From assembly GCA_020746105.1 (NCBI GenBank), contig CM036619.1:8780238-8844237 (forward strand): 64,000 bases of DNA, given 5' to 3'. The stretch comes from Trogon surrucura. Its lineage: Eukaryota > Chordata > Aves > Trogoniformes > Trogonidae. Both the position numbers and the translations under genes were made by a program. This document shows, in pieces, positions 37,467 to 48,683 of the stretch (position 1 is the first letter of the stretch; each line of letters begins with the position of its first letter). The notes below the pieces were generated by a model that worked only from the letters and a program-made list of their open reading frames with translations, did not search any database and was not told where the DNA came from.

Positions 37467-39103
37467 CTTTTATATTGTTGCAAAATAGGGGTATGTGGCA
37501 TGAGAAAGTGCATATATGTTAATTATGAGTAATGATTATGAAAAGTGCTGTCTGCCACTGAAAACTGCCTGGCTATTAACATGAAACAAAAGTAATAGGT
37601 GAACTTCTTTTGGTCTATCTTGCTAAAGACCTTAACCTTTGGCAGGGAAACTAAGCAAAAGGCTAAATGCTCCCTCTTACAGTGAACTGCTGCCAATTGC
37701 AATGGTGCTTTTCAACGTGGACATCCGCTCGTTACGAAAGGGCCAAGACTCCTAAATGAGCACTGACCATTGCACAGATGTTGGGTGGGGTTTCCAAAGC
37801 CATAATGGGAACCGGGCATTCGAATTCCTTGTAGATTGGTGGGATCTGACCTACAGAATTCCTTAGTGAGCTTTTAAAAACAGCTGTAATGTTTAAAAGT
37901 ATCCAGTTCCATCTGACTTTGATACAGTGGCCTACAAGTTGCTATCAGTTTCATTGGCTTTTTCTCACTAGCCCCTCTGTAGAGTGACTGTGTAGGAAGC
38001 AGCCAAGATAAACTATTGAGACATTGCCTCTCACACCATGATAGCAGAACACATGAGGAATAACAACAGTGAGGAAAAGGATATCTCCTTAAAAAAACCC
38101 CAAACCAAACAAAACAGCTTTTGCAATGACTCAAAATTCGTGCTGTGAAACGTGCATTTTCCACACCAAATTGTAGACAGCCTTCTAAAGAGTGAGTAAA
38201 TTTTGCAGGAATTCTGATGTAAAACTGTCTTAATTCTCCTTGACGGCACATCAACTCTCAGCTGAAGTTCAGTGAGTTTTAGTGACTGCTGGAATCAAAG
38301 GGTCTTTCTTGGGCAGCTGGAAAACCGTGAAAGGGCGCTAACATCATCATGACCAAAGGCCACGCTAGAGGATTCGCATCTGCAGAGGCAGGAACTAGTG
38401 ACCTCTCAGCTTTGGGCCAGATCAACGTCATGAAAACAGAAAAAGTTGAAAGCACTGACTATCACACTTCCTATTAACCAAATTCTCTCACCACCTGAAA
38501 CTTATATAAAATCCCTGCTGGGTGGGTGTCTGTGTTTCAAAGACCAAATGAGAACCATGTGGAGGATCTTTGGCTTTGTGATCATGTTTATTTTTTTAGC
38601 TTCATATAGGGAGGAGCAATGGTCCGTAAATCTATAATTACTACTATATGAGCCACTGTTATATACTGTCGCTAGAGCAAGTTAGAGAGAATATGAGCCT
38701 TTCATATAATACAGAGCATTGGCTCTGATGCTGCTATGGTAAAAGATGGAGTTGTTAAATTTAGCCAAGAGAATTATGTGATGTGGGTCCATGCAATAGC
38801 AGGGAAGCAACCATGATGTTCCAGATGTACGTGTCAAGTACTTATGAAAACAATTAACATTCCGGCATTGCCATCTAGTCAGTTGTTTTCTTTCCACCTC
38901 TGCATGATAAAATCTTTCTAATAGTCTACATTCTTTCAGTTGCCTAATATCTCCTGAGCAAAAGAGTCACATAAAATGCTGTGGGTTAGATATTCAAGCC
39001 TTAAAACACAACATAATCCAGCTCCCTATACAAAAAGGTTCTGATGGCTTGCTTTTAAAAACAATCAGGTTAAACAACTTAATTGGCATTAACTTGGTTT
39101 GTC

Positions 39104-39120
39104 TGTGTGTGTGTGTGTGT
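39104..39120. repeat. (TG)8 microsatellite
   Basis: Eight or so uninterrupted TG units after TTTGTC. Confidence 0.9.
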
Positions 39121-40971
39121 TCATAAGAAAGTTTCAAAGTATGCTTCACTTTTAATAAATTCTGGGTATTTCTAGCAGAAGGGAGGAAAGCATGACTCTA
39201 GTCAGCATGCTTCTGTGCATTGTTTCACTAGCAGATCACTGAAGTCTTTGGTATTTCAGCTTAGAGCACAATGACCTAAATAGTCTGAGAATGTATTTTT
39301 CTTGCTAAGATTTCTATGTGGGAGCAGACTTGGCCTCTCAGTATCATTAAGGCTAAAGTCTCCTGACCCCTGTCAGTCAGCCCGCATGTATGCTTTTCTA
39401 ATTAAATCTCTTTATTGAATTTGACTTGGCTATTTCTAACGACGTGGTTCCCCGTAAGGAAGAGTCATAACATCAGGAAGGTGACCAGATTTACAGCCAA
39501 AGACTGGATCACTCATACCGCTGCAAAAGTCACTTCAGATTTCAAAGATGTTTGAGCTTAAGGACCCAGGATGGAAGATGGGTGAAATATGGGATTAGAT
39601 GAACCCGTCGGATCATGAGACTAGTTTTGTCTGCATCAGAATGTACCTTGGCAAAAACAAGTTAAAAGAGGCATGGTTACTGAACAGAACTAGTGTAAGG
39701 GAAGAAGAGGGTGCAGCAAACTAGGAGGGTATTGCTTTCTTCAAGGAGGAAACAAACAGTGGGCTACAAAAAACAGCATGAGGGCTTCTAGGAAATCCAG
39801 AGAGAAAGGTAGCAGTCTGAAGAGCTGCATCCAGTGCAACAGGGTATGTGTTGGGCAACCAGTCACTAAAGTGAAAATGTTTTTTTACCAAACTGTCAGG
39901 CTGAATACCTCAGGAGGGGTGACCTAAAAGCTCAGTCATAACTACCCACCTGTCTACATACCTTACCAGATGTCCAAGACTGTAATTAGGAGGCTACAAG
40001 TCTAAGATGCTGAATTCCTAGCTCAAGATTAAAACTTTTTCTCAAATTCCAGATGCATATCTGGGCTCAAAGTGGAGCTGAATATCAAGTGGGAAAATAT
40101 TTGGATTTCAATAACACGAGTCAATACTGAAGCCTTTCAAACATATCCTCTGTTTACCAGCTCCATGGGCAGCAGATTAATACTGGGGTTGCTGTGTACA
40201 ATAACTAGTTCTCAAAGATACTTGCTTTTGTATGCTACATTTTATGCTTTATGATATCATGATGCATAAGACGGTACTTTCACAGTATTATGAAAGGAGC
40301 CCTGATGAGCTGAGCATTTCCTGTTGGGAGTTGTTGAACTTATTGGAAGTGCTTGGGTTTTTTAAAGGATTCAATGGTTTAGAAGCCAATCAAGATTAAT
40401 TACTTTTTGGGAAGTTGGCCCATTTCGAATGACACTACGAAAGCTGGTATACACAGCAGGGGAAAAATAATTCTTCATTTGCATTTCTATTTGAAAATAT
40501 TCATCTATATAAAATAATAATTAAATTCATATGCTTATCATTTACTAGGGTTTAAATGCTTTTGAGTATTATATTTAGCATTTCTGTGTTTGTACAATAG
40601 TCTTTTAATGTCTCTTTAATGGGAGCTATGGGATATTGGGTTGATTCATCAAAATTGTTAGTCTCATGGCCCATTTTCCCCCAAAGTGATTACTTGATTC
40701 AGTGTAACAATACATCTGGCACATGGCTACACCAAGCCCATTCTTCACAAAAAACAGTCCATTTAATGTCACTGTTTCACAGGGATTTGGCTGATGTTTT
40801 GTAGTATTTGATTCTTTGGAAGAGTACAGTGCAGAAACAAAGAACGTTAGCTGGGATAATACCTCAGTATCAAGGTATAGAAGGACCAATGCAGTGTGAC
40901 CTAAATATTTTTAAATTAGTTGTAACGCATTTGTTTAATGGATGAAGAACTTTTCACATTTTCTGAAGATT

Positions 40972-41032
40972 TATATAATTTATATATATATATATATATG
41001 CATGTGCGTGTGTGTGTATAATAATAATAAAG
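40972..41032. repeat. Compound TA / TG / ATA microsatellite
   Basis: About ten TA units, then GCATGTGCGTGTGTGTGT, then four or so ATA units. It is likely polymorphic. Confidence 0.9.
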
Positions 41033-42306
41033 ATTTGCAGGATTAATAGGGTCAGGCTAAGGATGACCATGATGCTGCAATTGTGGAAATTAGGTGACAG
41101 AACTAGAGAAACACACATTTTCTTTAAACCAATTCACTGTTAAAAGAATATGAAATACAGTAGCTCAGCTTTGGTTCTTCCCAGGGCTGGAGACATATTT
41201 GCACATGACTGTCTGCACATGTAAAATCATACCTGTTATTAAAATAAGAGGTTTTGGTAGGGTGCATTAAGTTTTAAATAAAATCTTAAACTTTGATTTT
41301 CAGAAACAGTCTCAAAAGAGGAGAAAGTAAACCCAGTCTTGGCCAAATCACAACTGCTGCATCTATAGTTACTGTAAAGAAAGCATCCTCTGTTAAGCTA
41401 TACAATTAAGATCTGGGCTTTTAAAAATGTTCTTAAATATTTTCTTTTTTCATTAGCAGTTAGCCAGCATAGGTAAAGATAATGATGGAAACCGCTGTTT
41501 GATTTCTCAATCTTTACTTTTTTATACTTAATCAGTTAGCAACATTTTTGATTCTTCTCTTCTTTTCACTGTTTATTGAATAGGATGTATGTTTTTCTTC
41601 TAGCTGGATAAAATCTTTGAAACCTGGATACACAGCAGACAAAAGTAACCGGAAAATGTCCCAGGCAGCAAAAATACCCTTATGAGTTGTCTTATTAAGT
41701 CATTTCAACACTGCACAGGGGTCCTACTGAAATCAAAGGAAATTTTGCTATTAGTTTCAGGGCAACCTTGATTTCACATTTTGTTCTCAAGTATCACGAT
41801 CGTGTGTGTGATGTACTCGTAACTGAGGATTACCTGTTGTCAAATGATCTCAGCAATGAATCGACAACCTAAACCCAAACAAAAGATAAATGTTCCAAGG
41901 AGAGCATATTCTAAGCTTTAATTAACATACACTTTGTATAATCTCTGCTGTGTGTTGTGCTTTACCTACAGGTGATCATGAGCTGAATATTCCTGTGCCT
42001 GACCTCATGTGAACACACTCAATGCATACTCTTGATTCCCTTCTTACATTGTTCTTTCTGGAACCAGCCCCTTCCCATTTTGAAGATTTTTATTTTTCTC
42101 CAGAATGCCAAATGAGGCTCCCACTCCTATCAGCAGCTTGAGATAAGATGAGTAACAAAAAGGAACAAGTCAGATACGACATCTAGCAAATTTAAGGCCT
42201 CATTAGCTGAGGAACTTCTCAAGAGTTTCAACGTACATCTTTTCCTGGCTAGTGGTGCTACAACGTGTTGGCATTTGGGTAGTTGAAAGAAAGTCCAAGT
42301 ACATTT

Positions 42307-42546
42307 GCTTTGGTTTTGCAGTTTTTATTGATACTTCATTTTTCAAATTACAGTTTCTTTTGACCTAAAATAATAGCTGTAGGGCTTATTTTGTGCCACA
42401 TTCAACAATTTTCTTGAAAAACTACATTCTTAAATGTTCTACTTTGCTTGTTCAGAAAGTTAACTAAAGGAAGCAACATGTTCTGGTGCGACACAGATGC
42501 ATGGACGTACAATTGTGGGACAAACCCATCCAATAGCACTGTAACT
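42307..42546 (-). other. TG: Thyroglobulin 3' UTR
   Basis: This is the roughly 240 nt between the TG stop codon and the inferred cleavage site about 15-20 nt past the poly(A) signal at 42324-42329. It is AT-rich and without repeats. The cleavage position is inferred, not seen. Confidence 0.7.
42324..42329 (-). promoter_or_regulatory. Poly(A) signal AATAAA of thyroglobulin
   Basis: The + strand reads tttatt, so the minus strand carries a canonical AATAAA about 220 nt downstream of the TG stop codon. It is the first such hexamer after the stop in the direction of transcription. Cleavage is expected 10-30 nt further left. Confidence 0.75.
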
Positions 42547-42662
42547 TTATCTGCTGTAAGCCACCTGGTCTCCCAGTGGCTGGCTCTCCTGGAAGGTAAG
42601 CCCCTCACTGGGAGCTTCACTAGGGCTGTTTCCTGCAGATGGCTCTTCTTTGCCTGCCATTC
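42547..42662 (-). CDS. TG: Thyroglobulin, last coding exon (C-terminal tail)
   Basis: This is the final coding exon of thyroglobulin, the secreted thyroid prohormone on which thyroid hormone is made. An AG acceptor after a TTTTTAC run opens the exon on the minus strand. Its first two bases complete the split Gly codon left by the exon at 47593-47783. It then encodes 37 residues beginning MAGKEEPSAGN and ending VAYSR before a TAA stop at 42547-42549. The tail is hydrophilic and rich in Ser, Glu and Pro, with no membrane segment. Human thyroglobulin has a similar acidic tail that ends TYSK, which matches in position and character. The tail lies outside the folded cholinesterase-like domain and diverges quickly, so the call depends mainly on the matching phase and the order of the three exons. 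Confidence is high because the two upstream exons are unmistakable. Confidence 0.9.
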
Positions 42663-45604
42663 CTGTAAAAACAATGTAATTACTATTAAAATAACTGTTA
42701 TATCTTTGATGCAGTAAGCTAGAAGGCATACACTTTATCAATGACACTTAAAAGCCTTTTTATACAGCTATAAGAGTTCAGGAAGCTATTTTTATCAGTT
42801 TGCAGTCCATTTGCAAAATGCTTTAGGGTAGTGGCAGATCATCTAATGCTAATTAAATATCATGCTTCCAGTGTGCTTTAAATAACTGCCGCTAGAATGA
42901 ATAATAGTTTGAATTCCATTTGTGCAAGAATTGTTCTTTTTTTTCTGTATTATCTCCTGATATTTGCCTACCAGGCAGGAAGTGTTGGGAACATGATTTT
43001 TTTTTTGTCTGCTTGAAGTATGTAAAGACATAAGCACCAACATCTGATAGATCTCTTCTTCCTTATTCTATAGCTTCTATGATTTTAGTCTTCTACTGTT
43101 GAGGCAGTTGCCTCAACAACGCCAAACTGTGACAAGAAAGTGTACTGATGGTGTTTATTTAGTTTATCCTAGCCAGAGTGTTCTCATAGCTGCACAGATG
43201 TCCCTCATGCTAAAGGAATCTGTTTTCTAGTGCAGATTTCCAAAAAGAAAGTGTGAATAGAATGGGTAAAAGACGAATGCTAACCACAACATTCCTGATT
43301 CAGTCTTGATTCAAGTCTGAATTATGAGCACTGTTGCTTTATTTGGACTCTTGTGTGGCTACACATGGTGTCTTGGAGGTAATGAAGAAGGCTTCAGCTT
43401 TACTAGCCATTGAATTTTCAAGAGCTGGAGTCTAGTCTGGCTAACTTGGACACACAAAGTATGCCTAAAAGTCTAAATTTAGGCACATGAGTTAGGCAGA
43501 CAAGATTTCACTTTGGAGACACTGAAGGTATCTCCTTCTCCTCAGCTGCAACACTCCTTACAGAGGCACTTATTTTAGGAGGACTGGTTCTGTTTAGATA
43601 CCAGGCAGATGAGTAAGAGATGCAGACTGGATCCAAGTCCACCTGTTTAGGATGCAGTGAGGGGCCTCTTATAAAGGAACTCCTTGTCAGGCAATGTCGT
43701 CCACTGCACTATACAAGGGGAATTTTAGCATTCAGACATACTGTCTGAATACACATAAACATTCTCTAGCTCCTGTTTTTGACTGAATTTCAAGCTGTTA
43801 ACACATTTCCTGGAAAAAGCCATCCACAGGTTTGGTTTTTTTTTTCCACAGTGGGCACTCTTCTTGTGTCTCGTTTTGATGTTTCCCATGGAAACCATTA
43901 TGATACAGAACATAAAGCACGTCTTTGAGACGCAACCATGGGAACTCCATGTACTAAATACAAACCTTTTAAAGTACTATCACTTTCATAATTCCCCAGG
44001 TAAACTGCCCCCCAAAGTGGCAACTTTACAAATTGATTTAAAAAAACTTCAACAGATTTATAACTGCAACGGAACAGAATCAGACTTTCCTCCATAATTT
44101 GTAAAGGCATTGCCAGTAAATATAATGAAGAATCATTACATTTATGGCATGATAATTTGTTAAATTATCTTCAGTTATGGCACCATACAATTCAATTAAG
44201 TGCTTAGAATAAATGATACATTCCATCATTAAATACTACAGTCTGATCACAAAATGAAACACCTACTTCAACTTGGACAATATTTTAGCTAAATGGAAAG
44301 AAAATCACAGTTAACAGTTAAGCTGGATATATACACAACAGCTTCTAGATTCCACAGTGAGTAATCTAAAAGACATGTAACGTAAGCTGTACAAGAGATT
44401 CTAAACACAAGAGGCTTTTGTCCAGAAACTGGAATCTATGAGTTTAGAAGTAACTCAGTTTTTTGTTGGACTGAGACCTAGGGTATAAAATATTGAGGTT
44501 TGAGTCTTTAGTTACTCCCAATTTGACATTTCTAAGTCAAGACATTTCATATGTCAGTAAACAAATGTTCAAGAAAAAATTTTGCAGGTAGATTTTATGA
44601 TCACTGGTTTGTCCAGTTCTCCATTTTACTGAAATATGGTGATTTTTTGCTTAAAGATCACAGATGATATATGAGGCTGGAAAGATACTGATTTGAAGAA
44701 AGAAATGAGATGGACAAACCAGGATTCATCACAAGTGGTTGAGATTGCATCAGAATTCAGCCTCTACAGCTTTGAACTTGGATGTGAAAACTGGATTGTT
44801 TCATTAGCAATGCGTCTTGCTGCCACACTTGTAAACTCTGTCTACTTCGCATGAGACCACAAATTGCAACCCACAACAACTGAGACTCAGCAGTCAGCAT
44901 AAACAGTGTATCATACAATCCAAAACCACTGTCATGAAGATTTATGATTATTACAAGGCAGAAAACTACTCTTTTTTCAATTAAGTATGTGTTAGATTGG
45001 ATCTCACAGTAGGTGACTGACAGACAGTTCTCAGGATGGAATGCAAGGTACGTCATCCAAAAATGGTTTACAGCATTGCACTCTCAAATCTAGCATCCAA
45101 CATCACACCAGGATCCCATACAGCAGCCTGACATAGAGCCTGGAGCAGACAGGTAACAACAGAAGTGCAGTGCTTCAGCTCAGAAGGGAGACACGACAAG
45201 CTACCTCAAGGAGACACCCTAACCAAGTAGCAACATGATGCGTAAGGACTTAAAAAAAAATAAAAATATTTCGTTTCTCTTGACTGAGCGCATTCTACAG
45301 TCTCATCTGTCTGCTCCTGCAAAATGCAATTTTGGGGAGTGATGCAAGTGATGAGCTTGTACTGATGGACTGACACTGCTTTGGAATGAATTGAGAGTGT
45401 TCAGCCATCAACATCTCAAGTTCATAAAGTCCTTCCAGCTGAATTGATGAACATTAGAATCTTTTTTCATGAGGAGATGGGCTCAGATTGTTATCAAGGG
45501 ACCAACAGCACAAGTTACTACCCCATGCTGTGGTCTGGAGGAGAAATAGGTTTGATGTGACACCTATTTAAGAAGAAGTTGAAGAAGTTTCAATATTCCA
45601 GGGA

Positions 45605-45662
45605 AAGATAAGAGTAAAGATGACTATTGATGCAAGATAAGAGTAAAGATGACTATTGATGC
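45605..45662. repeat. 29-bp perfect tandem duplication
   Basis: The unit AAGATAAGAGTAAAGATGAC plus nine more bases occurs twice head to tail with no difference (45605-45633 and 45634-45662), in the last TG intron. Perfect identity suggests a recent slippage event. Confidence 0.9.
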
Positions 45663-46296
45663 AAACCAACATTGCTATGAGACAGAATTTAGTAGAAGCC
45701 AACCTGCATTATCATGATTCTTGAGGAGCACATAGGGTATGCTCACTTCTACTTGCAGAATAACACGCTGACATGTACTTTTTAAACCTTTTCCTTGACA
45801 ATCTATACTCCAAAAACTTCACACTGCACAGCTTATTTTCAAAAATGTTACTCATCTTTGTGAACTCTTTCAGTGTGTTTTTTGTTCCCTCTCTCAATTT
45901 TTATGTCTAACATTCAAATATTTGCTTTTGGTCACTGTTGAGGGCAAGATATTGAGCTAGGCAGAGCCATTGGACTGACCATGCATGAATCTTACTGCAT
46001 TCTTATGCCAGTTCAGATGGTTTAAAATCTTCTCCATCTCAAAAACAATCTGCCAGGGTAGATGTTTTCCCACCTTTTGGGGGGATTTTATGTAAATGCT
46101 GGGAATAGCCTCTGTCCGTGGTGCTCGGTCAAGAGTCCTTCTTCCAGAGCTGTGACTTCAACTCAGTCTGGCATTACGCAGCCATAATGCTGCGAGATGA
46201 AGTCTCAGAATATCTAGAAGTTACACCCAGGACTGTTTAAACATCAGAAAGCTTTGTAAATTAGGAATAAATGTGTAAAATCATTAGACTCATAAG

Positions 46297-46413
46297 CAGA
46301 TGTGATGCTTAGTGATATGGTTTAGTGGTAGACCTGGCAGTGCTAGGTTAATGTTTGGACTTGATGATCTTAAAGGTCTTTTCCAATCTAAACAATGTTA
46401 TGATGCTGTGAAT
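46297..46413 (+). mobile_element. Old CR1 3' UTR scrap
   Basis: About 117 bp match the CR1 3' UTR type also seen at 36.4 kb (GATATGGTTTAGTGGT, then GGACTTGATGATCTTAAAGG), ending at a degraded octamer tail. It lies in the TG intron before the last exon, antisense to TG. Confidence 0.85.
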
Positions 46414-47592
46414 ATCTCAACAATGAGAGAGCCATCGGAGAGATCAAAATATCCTCTCTGAGCTTGAAATACATGGAACTATACCAGAAAAATGATGAAA
46501 AAGCCTACAGTAAAATCTTGATTCCAATTTTGAAGAAAGACCATGAGTAATGACTCAGGCTGTCTCTTCAATAAGATCGTTGATGCTTTATATTTCAGAA
46601 CGATCAAACTGATGGTTCTGAGATATTATAGTTCTGTGTCACTCAAACATCAGCCTCAGGTGCATCTGTGAGGCATAGCCTGGGTAGCTTAGTATCTTGG
46701 ACAGGATAATTTTATTCCCAGAGGTGCAACTGTTCCCCAAAGCACAAAGGGGGCCTGGACTGTGTACGTTGTGAAGATAAGTCCTTAGGACATAGAAAAC
46801 ATTTGTAAGCTTGCAGGCCTCCAAGAATAATTCAAAACATCTCTGCCTGCCAAAGAGAGATGGTTTTGCTTTCTTTTCTTGAGGCTATCCAAATTTATTT
46901 ACAAGATACACAGACACGAAGGGGAGTTTATTTACCAGAATAAATTGAATGTTCATGACAGAGCAGCAGATTGAAATCTCAGCAGGTCTTAGTAAGCAGT
47001 AAGAAAGAACTGAATAAATCTCACAGCTGCATGAAAATTTATGGAGACAAAGGAGAAAAACAAGGTGCATAACCAGCACAGCTATAAAAACCACAACGAA
47101 TCTTAGTAATGTGAAGTCAAATCATGCAGGATTCTAAAGTCTCATTTACAGCTTTACAGAAGATAGAAGTTATTTTTCTCCTCCTAAGTCATATGAATTT
47201 CCACATTCTCATGTTAAGTGATCCAGTAGACAAAAGAGGCCCATTTATATAGCCCTCCACTTTAGTCAAAGTCTATATAATGACTGCAAATAGAGAGCAA
47301 ACTATTAGATGATATAGCTTCATCATATTTTCTATCAGCACTGCAGGAAGATTTATCTAGCTCTAATAGCAGGACAACGAAACTTTATTATACACTGTCT
47401 GCTATTAAAAAAATTGTTTAATATTGCATCCTTCCAGTCTCGAGAGAGTCTTAACCATATACACTCTATAATACAAGATATTTAATTTATGAAAAAGCAT
47501 TTTTCCGTGCTGAAATAACAGGACTACCGTCAAAGAAAAACATTAAGCAGAGAATTTAGGTTTTATTTAATGACAGAAAAAACTTTGCTCAC

Positions 47593-47783
47593 CTGTGGAT
47601 GCTTTCAATCTTCCAATATAATCAGACCAAAAGGAACAGTCTGCTTTTTTCAGTCCTTTAAGAGTCGGCAAGGCAACAGTGAACTCCTTGTAGTTATCGC
47701 CATCATCATTTGACAGATACATAGGCCAGAGGGGCACCACCCCTGACATTCTTTTTGAGAAACTATGAGGGTAGTTTGGATTT
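47593..47783 (-). CDS. TG: Thyroglobulin, penultimate coding exon (end of ChEL domain)
   Basis: This 191-nt exon lies between a CCCTTAG acceptor and a GTGAGC donor. It translates without a stop from NPNYPHSF to GRLKAST, with one split codon base at each end. The NPNYP start, the Trp-Pro pair, NYKEF and the stretch GLKKADCSFWSDYI closely match the end of the ChEL domain of vertebrate thyroglobulin. By family knowledge this domain is needed for folding, dimerisation and export of thyroglobulin from the ER. The Cys before Ser-Phe-Trp aligns with the cholinesterase Cys that forms the third intrachain disulfide (Cys521 in Torpedo acetylcholinesterase). The exon joins in phase to the exons at 48543-48683 and 42547-42662. 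I see no frameshift or stop, so the gene appears functional here. Confidence 0.97.
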
Positions 47784-48542
47784 CTAAGGGAAAGGGACAA
47801 GTGATCATTAGAAAACAATGACATGAACAGTAAAATGCAGAAAGAGATTGGCTAGGTCAAGACAATGTGTATCCAGTCCCTCTGACCAGCAGGGTGACTG
47901 GTGAATCATTCACAGTGTTTCACTTGACAGTAACTTATTACTCTGGTTCACTACCTAAGAAACAGGTACACAGAACCTCTGTAGACACAGGTTTTTTAAC
48001 ACCCTCAACAGCTGTCAGTCCCGAAGCAACCCAAGGTACTCTAAAAAGTATGTAAAGCCACAGTTCCCAACTAGCTTTCCACAGACACTCCTCATTCTTG
48101 AGCGTGACCACAGCACAGCAAAGCTGAGGGGTATTTACAGAGTAGTAGGTAAAGAATGCACTGGGCGTTCATGTGCTTTCTTCTTTCTCCTGAGAATAAG
48201 GGAACTCTTGGTCAAGAGACAACTGAATTGAGGTCCTAGAACCAAATTCTGTAAACAACACCAATGCCTTAGTATCTCTCATATATTAAAGTAGAATTCA
48301 CAGCTGCTATGTGGAGATAAAATTCCTATTACTTCTAGCTAAATGTCGTACTACACATCTTTGTATCTGATTGACAACTTGGCCATGACTTTCCAAAAGT
48401 GTTGACCAGAGCCTCCCTCTGTAGGACTGCAGATTACTAGAGGAAATGAAGGCTCCTTGAATGAGGGCAGGATCCGGACTACATTCTCTCTGTTCCTCAC
48501 CCCTTCCCCAGTCAGAGCAATTCTTAAATGATGCATACTTAC
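47784..48542 (-). other. TG: Thyroglobulin short intron
   Basis: This 759-bp intron has a GTAAGT donor and a pyrimidine-rich CCCTTAG acceptor. It splits a Gly codon after its second base. No repeat is recognised in it. Confidence 0.92.
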
Positions 48543-48683
48543 CCAGAGTTTACAAAATTGGAGACGTACTGCATAATTTTCAAGGAAAGGCTCTTTTCTT
48601 CCAGAGTAAATTGTTCTTCATATTTTGGGTAAAATGGCAGTCCAAATGCATATTGAACATCCAGCAAGAGCTCCTGAACTGAA
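48543..48683 (-). CDS. TG: Thyroglobulin, third-from-last coding exon (ChEL domain)
   Basis: About 47 codons are open on the minus strand after a long T-run acceptor (TTTTTTTTTAG), ending at a consensus GTAAGT donor that leaves a split Gly codon. The translation contains ELLLDVQYAFGLPFYPKYEE and EEKSLSLKIMQYVSNFVNSG. It aligns with the thyroglobulin ChEL segment and, more distantly, with the acetylcholinesterase segment around the catalytic His. At the place of that His the sequence has Leu, as expected for thyroglobulin, whose ChEL domain is not an active esterase. The 5' edge is slightly uncertain: a second AG lies 5 nt further in, and the preceding exon is not visible to fix the phase. That exon is not recognisable between 48.7 and 64 kb. 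Confidence 0.96.

Larger units (their letters stand above)
37467..42306. other. DNA immediately downstream of thyroglobulin
   Basis: Unique AT-rich sequence with microsatellites at 39104-39120 and 40972-41032. No further exon of TG and no start of a neighbouring gene is recognised. Confidence 0.65.
42663..47592 (-). other. TG: Thyroglobulin intron before the last exon
   Basis: This 4930-bp intron has a GTGAGC donor on the right and a TTTTTACAG acceptor on the left. It contains a 29-bp tandem duplication at 45605-45662, a CR1 3' scrap at 46297-46413 and AT-rich unique sequence. Open frames of 60-100 codons in it show no family resemblance. Confidence 0.9.

Noticed and set aside
1695..42306. 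Search for CCN4 (WISP1), the gene downstream of TG in mammals
   Set aside because: No Cys-rich IGFBP, VWC, TSP1 or cystine-knot exon was recognised on either strand, so the gene probably lies outside the window.
42402..42717. Open frames on both strands over the TG 3' end (90 and 89 codons)
   Set aside because: They are out of frame with the supported TG exon at 42547-42662, and neither shows family motifs.
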